Shown here one piece after another: positions 6,012 to 10,585 of a stretch of DNA of 10,585 nt; positions within the stretch are counted from its first letter, which is position 1, and each line of letters begins with the position of its first letter. The translations under genes were made by a program, and so were the position numbers. Source of the stretch: Candidatus Gastranaerophilales bacterium (lineage in GTDB: Bacteria > Cyanobacteriota > Vampirovibrionia > Gastranaerophilales > Gastranaerophilaceae); contig CALVER010000037.1 in NCBI GenBank assembly GCA_944326625.1, positions 1 through 10,585 on the forward strand, read 5' to 3'. The notes under the pieces were generated by a model. That model was not told the origin of the DNA. It saw only the letters and a list, made by a program, of their open reading frames with translations, and searched no databases.

Positions 6012-6968
6012 CTATTTTACAGTGTTAAGAATTGTAATTATTTCGTGGTAATTTTCTTCTGTCACAAGCCTTGTGCGGAGCTGTTTTGCGTGCTGAAATC
6101 CTGATAAATAATACGGATAAAATTTTCGCATGAATTTTATACCTGTATTTTCTCCGCGGAGTTTGATTTCTTCTTCGAGGTGAAATCTGAGCATTTCAAT
6201 CCGTTCATTAATCTGCGGCGGCGGAAGCTTTTCGCCTGTTTTCAGGTAATGTTCAATTCTTTTTATAAGTGCAGGGTCGCCGAGTGCGCCTCTGCCTATT
6301 GCAACTCCGTCCGCTCCGGAGGCCTCAAGCGCCTCAATTGCTGTTTCAATCGAAACTATATCTCCGTTTGCAAAAACAGGTATATCAACGTTTTCTTTTA
6401 ATTTCCGTATAAGCTTCCAGTCAGCTTTCCCCGAATACATCTGGGAGCGCGTCCTGCCGTGCAGGGTTATGAATTCCGCGCCCGCTTTTTGCATTTTTTG
6501 ACCGAATTCAACAAAATTAAGCTCATCCATTGTGTAGCCAAGCCGGAATTTTACGCTTACGGGCTTATCGGTGCCTGATTTTACAGCCTTTACAAGGTCG
6601 GCCGCTAAATCAGGGTTCCGCATCAGGGAACACCCGTCCTGCCCGCCGACAACTTTTTTGACGGGGCATCCCATATTTATGTCTATCATATCCGCCACAG
6701 GCGACAGTGTTTTTGCCGCAAGCTCCATTAAGTGCGGCTTGTGCCCGCTTATCTGGTATGATATGGGACTGTGGTTGTCATCGCGTTTTAAAATTTCCGT
6801 CCCTGCCCTGCCGTTCAGGGTTTGCGCCAAAAATTCCGAACTTATCATCTCCGTTGTCAAAAGACAATCTCCGGAATATTTTCTGATAAGGCTTCTCAGC
6901 ACATAGTCAGTTATTCCTGCCATCGGCGCAAGCGATACACGGCTTTTTATAAGTTCGTTAATTCCCAT
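6012..6968 (-). CDS. dusB: tRNA-dihydrouridine synthase (DusB/NifR3-like)
   Basis: An FMN-dependent enzyme that reduces uridines in the tRNA D loop to dihydrouridine using NADPH. At 318 residues it has the family length. The TIM-barrel motifs occur in order: LAPMAGITD (13-21, FMN binding), DINMGCPVKKV (96-106) with the catalytic cysteine C101, SVKFRLGY, TLHGRTRSQMYSGKADW, FANGDI and GVAIGRGALGDP (FMN phosphate binding). The C-terminal helical domain (about 245-318) contains the typical KFMRKFYPYYL. The ATG overlaps the end of the TPR lipoprotein gene by 11 nt, implying translational coupling. Assignment to the DusB subgroup rather than another Dus is by overall pattern; no other copy is seen in the window. 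Confidence 0.93.
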   Translation of the reverse strand: MGINELIKSRVSLAPMAGITDYVLRSLIRKYSGDCLLTTEMISSEFLAQTLNGRAGTEILKRDDNHSPISYQISGHKPHLMELAAKTLSPVADMIDINMGCPVKKVVGGQDGCSLMRNPDLAADLVKAVKSGTDKPVSVKFRLGYTMDELNFVEFGQKMQKAGAEFITLHGRTRSQMYSGKADWKLIRKLKENVDIPVFANGDIVSIETAIEALEASGADGVAIGRGALGDPALIKRIEHYLKTGEKLPPPQINERIEMLRFHLEEEIKLRGENTGIKFMRKFYPYYLSGFQHAKQLRTRLVTEENYHEIITILNTVK

Positions 6969-9060
6969 TTAATTCTTTGACCCGCGCTTTCGCATATTCT
7001 TTGTATTCATCATCTTCGGCATTGGAATTTGCGTATTCGGTGTAATATTTCAGCGCTTCCTGAGTGTTACCCAGTGCATCATAATCCGCCGCTATCATGT
7101 AATTCAGTATTGTGAATTCCCTGTTCAGCATGTATGCCTTTTTAAAATCGTCAATAGCTTTTTGCCGTTGTTCTTTTACGTCGTAAATCATGCCTCTGTA
7201 GTAATAGGCATAAGCATTTGAGGTGTCTGTTGATAAAATTTTGTCCAGCATCTTCAGGCTTTCGTCGTATTTTTCGGATTCATAGAGCGAAATCGCCTGA
7301 TTTAAGCTTTTCAGGCTTAACTGTTCATTTACGCTCTGCAAAAAGTCTGCGGATTTTTCATTGTTTTTATTAAGTGCAAGCGATTTATCAAGGTAAGTTT
7401 TTGCGCTGTTCCAGTCTTCTTTTTCTGCGTACAGGACTGCAATGTAATACGGAATGTCCGAATCAGCCGGTTTTATCTGCATTGCTTTTTGATAATAGGT
7501 AATTGCATTGTCGTAATCCTCCATTGCCTGATAGCTTGAGGCAATACCAAGGAGCGAATCCGCCGTGGGCGGGTTGATTTTGGCGTATTCCGCAACAGCA
7601 TTTTTGTAATCCTTAATATCATAGTATGACGCTGCTTTTGCAAGTTTGCTGTTTATAACGTCTTTGTTTATGGATGTTATAGCGTCTTTTATCTGGGTGT
7701 CGGAAGGAAATGCCTGAGCGGCTTTTTTAAGTGTTTCCAGTGCAGTATCCGGTGTTCCGGCCTGATTTTGCGCTATTGCAAGGTTCAGGTAAATCTCCGG
7801 ATTTTTTGTATTCAGCTTTAAGGCCTCATTGTACATTGTAATAGAATCCGCAAGTTTGTTTTGCTTATGCAGATCAAGCGCATAAGCATAGAAAAGTCCC
7901 GCAGGGTCGGAGGCCGCCATGTTCTTTTTTACGTAATCCGTAAACTGCGACGTTGTCATGGAACCTTTTAACAAATCAAGCATCTGCGCCTGCGCATCAG
8001 TGTTTGCCGGATCAAGAGAAAGTACCTTTTGATAACCCGCAATAGCAGCTTTTGTGTCGCCTAATGCGGCATTTGCCTGCGCTTTATACAGGTTTGCGTT
8101 AACATTATCCGGATACAGAATTAAAACGGAATCGTACGCTTTAATCGCTGTTTTTACGTCGCCTTTCTGCTGATAAAGCGTCCCGACATTCAATCTGGTG
8201 TTGATGTTCGACGGGTTAAGGTATTCGGATTTCTGGTAATATATTAAGGCATCGTCAAATTTGCCCTGCTTTTGCATTATGGCGCCTAAATTCGCCGTAA
8301 TATCAGCATCGCTCGGCGAATTTTCAAGTTTTTTCTTGTAAATCCGCTCCAGTGCGTACAAAACTTCTTTGTTATCGGTTGTTTTCGACAATATATAATT
8401 GTATTCTACGACCGCCGCATCTTCATTGCCCAAATTATCAAGCATTTTGGCATAATTTAGCCGTAATTCAATGTCTGTAGGCGCAACGGCAATGGCTTTT
8501 CTGTAAAATTCAGCGGCCTTCTGGTTGTTCCCAAGAAGTTTCATGATGTCTCCAACCTGCTCAAAACTCTCTTTTTGCAAGCTTCTGTCCGCCAGCGTCT
8601 GGTTGAATTCATAAGCCGCTGCCGCAAAATTCCCCTCTGCTCTTAATTGTTTTGCCGTGTTAAATCTGTTCTGCGGCGACATGTCAAATCCGATTGCGTT
8701 AAGACACCGGTTTAAGTTCCCCGTAACCTGTGGAGCTGCCTGCGTTGAGGCGTTTTTTGAAGGATAATATAACATGTAAAATAATGCGCTTCTGTAATCA
8801 TCCGCAGCTTTTGCGTAATCTTTTTCCTCTTTCCCGTAATACATTCCCCGCGCTAAGTATGAATTAATCAAGCCTATTCTTGCGGAATTGTCCATGTAAT
8901 TTATCCTTAGTGCGTTCTTGAATTCTGTTATCGCGCCTGAATACTGGTAATTCGATAAATATTCCTTGCCTAAATCGTAGTGCTCCTTGAAGTCAGCATA
9001 AGCACACCCGCTTAGCATTACAGCTATAAGTAAAACTTTCATAGGATTATTTAAACGCAT
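6958..9060 (-). CDS. Large TPR-repeat lipoprotein (700 aa)
   Basis: The N-terminus MRLNNPMKVLLIAVMLSGC is a lipoprotein signal peptide with lipobox LSGC and the lipidated cysteine at residue 19; residue +2 is alanine. From about 23 to the end the protein is tetratricopeptide repeats, 34-residue helix pairs such as AAEFYRKAIAVAPTDIELRL and ALIYYQKSEYLNPSNINTRL and NAITYYQKAMQIKPADSDIP. This should make a membrane-anchored superhelical scaffold for protein-protein contacts on the cell envelope. No enzyme domain is visible, so the partner is unknown. ATG 9060 is chosen because AAGGGG lies 6 nt upstream; Met7 would give a shorter signal peptide but has no ribosome site. The stop codon overlaps the dus start. 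It is likely the first gene of a three-gene operon. Confidence 0.92.
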   Translation of the reverse strand: MRLNNPMKVLLIAVMLSGCAYADFKEHYDLGKEYLSNYQYSGAITEFKNALRINYMDNSARIGLINSYLARGMYYGKEEKDYAKAADDYRSALFYMLYYPSKNASTQAAPQVTGNLNRCLNAIGFDMSPQNRFNTAKQLRAEGNFAAAAYEFNQTLADRSLQKESFEQVGDIMKLLGNNQKAAEFYRKAIAVAPTDIELRLNYAKMLDNLGNEDAAVVEYNYILSKTTDNKEVLYALERIYKKKLENSPSDADITANLGAIMQKQGKFDDALIYYQKSEYLNPSNINTRLNVGTLYQQKGDVKTAIKAYDSVLILYPDNVNANLYKAQANAALGDTKAAIAGYQKVLSLDPANTDAQAQMLDLLKGSMTTSQFTDYVKKNMAASDPAGLFYAYALDLHKQNKLADSITMYNEALKLNTKNPEIYLNLAIAQNQAGTPDTALETLKKAAQAFPSDTQIKDAITSINKDVINSKLAKAASYYDIKDYKNAVAEYAKINPPTADSLLGIASSYQAMEDYDNAITYYQKAMQIKPADSDIPYYIAVLYAEKEDWNSAKTYLDKSLALNKNNEKSADFLQSVNEQLSLKSLNQAISLYESEKYDESLKMLDKILSTDTSNAYAYYYRGMIYDVKEQRQKAIDDFKKAYMLNREFTILNYMIAADYDALGNTQEALKYYTEYANSNAEDDEYKEYAKARVKELNGN

Positions 9061-9123
9061 AGCATACCCCTTTTTCTCTATTCTAATACAAGAATTTAAA
9101 TATGTATATAGCCGTATGCAATA

Positions 9124-9156
9124 AAAAAGGATAAACCTTTTAAGTTTATCCTTTTT
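9124..9156. terminator. Intrinsic terminator between the small minus-strand ORF and the TPR gene
   Basis: GGATAAAC (9129-9136) pairs with GTTTATCC (9144-9151) and is extended by A5/T5 into a 13-bp stem with a 7-nt loop. On the minus strand it ends in a T-run directly after the stop of the 9175-9330 frame. It separates that gene from the TPR operon. Confidence 0.85.
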
Positions 9157-9174
9157 GAATTTGGAGTTTTAACT

Positions 9175-9330
9175 TTACTCAAAGCTTGCTATTGAAATAA
9201 AGTTAAGACATTCGTCAAACAATTTTTGAATCGGTAACGACATGTCAATCTCTTCTGTTTTGCTCATCCCTAACAATTCAGCTTGTGCTTCAATCATACT
9301 GCTTTTACTCCTATATTGTTCGTTTGACAT
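9175..9330 (-). CDS. Small hypothetical protein (51 aa, or 40 aa from the internal start)
   Basis: An open frame reading MSNEQYRSKSSMIEAQAELL, then GMSKTEEIDMSLPIQKLFDE, ending CLNFISIASFE. I do not recognise it. The first ATG (9330) has no ribosome site. The internal ATG at 9297 has AGGAG about 10 nt upstream, so a 40-residue protein starting MIEAQAELL is the better guess. The immediate intrinsic terminator after the stop (9124-9156) supports a real transcript ending here. It is acidic and probably helical, without a membrane segment. It is divergent from infC, 200 nt away. Confidence 0.5.
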   Translation of the reverse strand: MSNEQYRSKSSMIEAQAELLGMSKTEEIDMSLPIQKLFDECLNFISIASFE

Positions 9331-9530
9331 TTTATGTATCGGTTTGAAAATTGAAAAACTTTAATCATGCCTTTCTTATGAAAATTATAAAAACCTTTGC
9401 CCGTGCGGGTTTGAGCTGAAAAAAATCGTATTTACATTTTGTTACAAAAAAGTTTTTTTAAGATATATGGCTTTTTTTGCCATGTTGTGCTATTATAATC
9501 AAGTGGTATTTAATATAAGGAGACAGGACA
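9331..9530. promoter_or_regulatory. infC upstream region: hairpins, extended -10 promoter, ribosome site
   Basis: No gene longer than a dozen codons is seen. A GC-rich hairpin around 9399-9413 (CCCG...CGGG) and ATGGC (9467-9471)/GCCAT (9479-9483) with a T7 loop lie before the promoter. The promoter is TTGTGCTATTATAATCA (9485-9501), with overlapping TGC-TATTAT and TATAAT. AAGGAG (9517-9522) is the infC ribosome site and lies 8 nt before ATA 9531. Confidence 0.6.
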
Positions 9531-10052
9531 ATAGCTAACTACAATAAAGATCAGGCAATTATGAATGAGCGCATCCGCTCAAAAGAAGTCAGATTGATTG
9601 ACGATAAAGGTACAAATCACGGGGTCGTTCCGACTTCTAAAGCTTTACAAATGGCTTATGACGCCGATCTGGATTTGGTTTTAATCAGCCCTAATCAGGA
9701 ACCGCCTGTCGCTAAAATTCTTAACTACGGTAAATATAAGTACGAACTCGAAAAACGCGCTAAAGAAGCTAAGAAAAAACAGCATGTCGTCGAGGTTAAA
9801 GAGGTTAAAGTCAGATATAAAATCGACACCCATGACTATAATGTCCGTATTACCAATATTAAAAAATTTATTGCCCAGGGTAATAAAGTCAAAATCGTTA
9901 TCATGCTTAGAGGCCGCGAAATGCAGCATAGCGAACTCGCATTTGACCTCGCTAACAGATTTATTGAAGATTTGAAGGCTGAACCCCTCCAAATCGAGAA
10001 AAAACCTATGCTCGAAGGACGTAACGTAACTTTGTATCTCGGCCCTCAATAA
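9531..10052 (+). CDS. infC: Translation initiation factor IF-3, AUA start
   Basis: IF3 binds the 30S subunit, keeps it apart from 50S and checks the start codon and initiator tRNA. The product is 173 residues, a normal length. The N-terminal domain includes MNERIRSKEVRLID and PNQEPPVAKILNYGKYKYE; the lysine-rich linker is EKRAKEAKKKQH; the C-terminal domain has VKEVKVRYKIDTHDYNVR and MLRGREMQHSELA. The RYKI variant is cyanobacterial-like. The ATG at 9561 is 38 nt from the only Shine-Dalgarno. In the same frame, ATA at 9531 lies 8 nt from AAGGAG and adds (M)ANYNKDQAI, the short pre-domain tail expected of IF3; a TAA at 9516-9518 closes the frame. Rare start codons on infC let IF3 repress its own translation, as with AUU in E. 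coli. rpmI/rplT do not follow. Confidence 0.93.
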   Translation: MANYNKDQAIMNERIRSKEVRLIDDKGTNHGVVPTSKALQMAYDADLDLVLISPNQEPPVAKILNYGKYKYELEKRAKEAKKKQHVVEVKEVKVRYKIDTHDYNVRITNIKKFIAQGNKVKIVIMLRGREMQHSELAFDLANRFIEDLKAEPLQIEKKPMLEGRNVTLYLGPQ

Positions 10053-10058
10053 AAGTTC

Positions 10059-10086
10059 TTGACGTTTTAAATTCAGCAGGTAGAAT
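10059..10086 (+). promoter_or_regulatory. Probable tRNA-Phe promoter (TTGACG-16-TAGAAT)
   Basis: TTGACG (10059-10064) and TAGAAT (10081-10086) are separated by 16 nt. Transcription would begin near 10093, some 60 nt before the tRNA. The leader includes the palindrome at 10095-10133. A weaker alternative, TTGTTT (10119-10124) and TAAATA (10142-10147) at 17 nt, would start at the tRNA itself. Confidence 0.6.
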
Positions 10087-10094
10087 AAAATATG

Positions 10095-10133
10095 TGACCA
10101 AAACAGGTCATCCCGAACTTGTTTCGGTATCCC
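10095..10133. repeat. REP-like palindrome between promoter and tRNA-Phe
   Basis: TGACC (10095-10099) pairs with GGTCA (10106-10110), and CCGAA (10113-10117) pairs with TTCGG (10123-10127). The text GGTCATCCCGAACTTGTTTC resembles intergenic repeats of the form GTCATCCCGAACTTGTTTCGG known from many bacterial genomes. Here it would be part of the pre-tRNA leader. Confidence 0.55.
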
Positions 10134-10153
10134 ATGAAAATTAAATAAAATGT

Positions 10154-10229
10154 GCCGCAATAGCTCAGTTGGTAGAGCAAGGGACTGAAAATCCCTGTGT
10201 CCTTGGTTCAATTCCGAGTTGCGGCACCA
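10154..10229 (+). tRNA. tRNA-Phe (anticodon GAA) with encoded CCA
   Basis: The acceptor GCCGCAA (10154-10160) pairs with TTGCGGC (10219-10225), with discriminator A10226 and encoded CCA at 10227-10229. The anticodon stem AGGGA/TCCCT encloses CTGAAAA with anticodon GAA at 10187-10189. The T arm is CTTGG-TTCAATT-CCGAG. Seven T follow. Its final 14 bases plus the T-run recur twice downstream. Confidence 0.97.
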
Positions 10230-10273
10230 TTTTTTTGCAATCAAAATCCTTGCGGATTTTGAAGTCCTTGGTT

Positions 10274-10314
10274 CCCTCTCGAAAAACAACACTCAGTTGT
10301 TTTTCTCGGCAGAG
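10274..10314 (+). repeat. Stem-loop unit 1 of the covarying pair
   Basis: GAAAAACAAC (10281-10290) pairs over ten perfect base pairs with GTTGTTTTTC (10296-10305), loop ACTCA. CTCT (10276-10279) and AGAG (10311-10314) add an outer stem across an internal loop. It aligns without gaps to unit 2, 139 nt downstream. Confidence 0.85.
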
Positions 10315-10412
10315 TGAGTTGCGGCACCATTTTTTTTAGACGGCAATTGTATTAAGTGTACAATCGTTGCGAAAAAAAAATGAGCCTTAACTCGGAGCAA
10401 GGTCAAGCCTTG

Positions 10413-10453
10413 CCCTCTCACAAAACGATAATCAATCGTTTTGTTCGGCAGAG
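10413..10453 (+). repeat. Stem-loop unit 2 of the covarying pair
   Basis: ACAAAACGAT (10420-10429) pairs over ten perfect base pairs with ATCGTTTTGT (10435-10444), loop AATCA. Four of the ten pairs differ from unit 1, and in every case both partners changed. The flanks CCCTCTC and TCGGCAGAGT are identical to unit 1. Confidence 0.85.
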
Positions 10454-10517
10454 TGAGTTGCGGCACCATTTTTTTGCAATCAAAATCCTTGCGGATTTTG
10501 AAGTCCTTGGTTTGTCG

Positions 10518-10537
10518 GTTGGGCATACTTGCCCAAC
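10518..10537. repeat. REP-like hairpin before the terminal ORF
   Basis: GTTGGGC (10518-10524) and GCCCAAC (10531-10537) form a perfect 7-bp stem with loop ATACTT. The short GC-rich palindrome beginning GGTTGGG resembles REP hairpins found beside RAYT genes. Confidence 0.6.
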
Positions 10538-10550
10538 AAAACAAATTTTG

Positions 10551-10559
10551 TGTTAAAAT
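10551..10559 (+). promoter_or_regulatory. Extended -10 promoter of the terminal ORF
   Basis: TGT-TAAAAT (10551-10559) is an extended -10 element. ATG 10566 follows after 6 nt with no Shine-Dalgarno, the same leaderless geometry as the toxin gene and the 50-residue ORF. Confidence 0.45.
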
Positions 10560-10565
10560 CAAATT

Positions 10566-10585
10566 ATGAATTACCGCAGAGTATT
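10566..10585 (+). CDS. Start of a gene cut by the window end, possibly a REP-associated transposase (RAYT)
   Basis: Only six codons and two bases are present: MNYRRV followed by TT, so residue 7 is F or L. Many RAYT/Y1 transposases of the IS200-related family begin with a YRR motif a few residues from the start, followed by a PGGTYFFTV-like block. The setting supports the guess: the ORF lies directly behind a run of palindromic repeats, the usual place for a RAYT. Six residues cannot prove it, and a different gene or no gene remains possible. Confidence 0.3.

Larger units (their letters stand above)
10216..10512 (+). repeat. Array of tRNA-Phe 3'-tail copies separated by stem-loops
   Basis: The tail GAGTTGCGGCACCA plus seven or eight T occurs at 10216, 10316 and 10455. 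A 58-nt block (10216-10273) is repeated exactly at 10455-10512; it contains the perfect hairpin CAAAATCC-TTGC-GGATTTTG (10242-10261 and 10481-10500) and ends in GTCCTTGGTT, a copy of the tRNA T-arm 5' strand (10199-10208). Tail copies 2 and 3 are each preceded by CCCTCTC, a 10-bp hairpin, then TCGGCAGAGT. Between copies 2 and 3 are two more hairpins, ATTGTA (10346-10351)/TACAAT (10359-10364) inside T8/A9 arms, and GCAAGG (10397-10402)/CCTTGC (10408-10413). No convincing coding frame is seen here. Confidence 0.85.

Noticed and set aside
9372..9413. A 13-codon leader peptide ORF (MKIIKTFARAGLS) before infC
   Set aside because: No ribosome site, no run of regulatory codons, and it lies upstream of the infC promoter.
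9561..9563. ATG as the infC start
   Set aside because: The only Shine-Dalgarno is 38 nt upstream, while ATA 9531 is correctly spaced and gives a full-length IF3.
9681..10292. 203-codon minus-strand frame over infC and tRNA-Phe
   Set aside because: It is antisense to infC and to the tRNA, with low-complexity phenylalanine-rich product; a shadow frame.
10216..10512. CRISPR array
   Set aside because: The repeats are irregularly spaced (100 and 139 nt), derive from a tRNA end, and the intervening sequence is hairpins rather than spacers; no cas genes are present.
10293..10562. Open frames on both strands across the tail array
   Set aside because: They run through perfect palindromes and tRNA-tail copies, have no ribosome site and resemble no protein.

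Overview
This is AT-rich bacterial chromosome that most resembles a non-photosynthetic relative of the Cyanobacteria, such as the gut Gastranaerophilales/Melainabacteria. Two housekeeping proteins support this. IF3 carries the cyanobacterial-type stretch VKEVKVRYKIDTHDYNVR, and MetK (422 aa) has ACNETPELMPLPISLAH and a C-terminal AAYGHMGRTDIDVPWE block close to cyanobacterial MetK. A TPR protein with a clear lipobox fits a cell with lipoproteins. The taxon is an inference from remembered family patterns, not from a search.

Layout. A tRNA-Thr(CGU) gene opens the window, and a second copy of its 3' tail lies behind a stem-loop. Next comes a minus-strand type II toxin-antitoxin pair (RelE/HigB-like toxin first) whose strong promoter contains a palindrome. 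A divergent extended -10 promoter drives a 50-residue small protein. metK follows with its own promoter, leader and terminator. Behind it is a gene-free stretch full of palindromic repeats. yibE/F (minus) and argS (plus) then diverge from a control region holding four copies of a 16-bp motif arranged as two inverted tandem pairs. Convergent to argS is a minus-strand cluster, transcribed in the order TPR lipoprotein, dihydrouridine synthase (overlapping it by 11 nt), unknown 123-residue protein. A very small minus-strand gene with a good terminator lies upstream of it. infC begins with the rare codon AUA rather than the ATG 30 nt further in. A promoter, a palindrome and tRNA-Phe(GAA) follow.

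The most unusual part is the last ~370 bases. The 3' end of tRNA-Phe recurs twice more, each copy followed by a T-run and separated by stem-loops. Two of these stem-loops have identical flanks but arms that differ by four compensatory base-pair changes, so the paired structure itself has been maintained. A 58-nt block is repeated exactly. The window ends six codons into an ORF beginning MNYRRV, which looks like the start of REP-associated Y1 transposases (RAYT). Together with the tRNA-Thr tail copy, this suggests a palindromic repeat family tied to tRNA 3' ends and possibly mobilised by a neighbouring RAYT. The repeats and covariation are visible in the sequence; the RAYT link is inference.

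Promoters in this window tend to be either TTGAnn-16/17-TATAAT or extended -10 (TGnTAnnnT). Three ORFs begin about 6 nt after the -10 box, which implies leaderless mRNAs.
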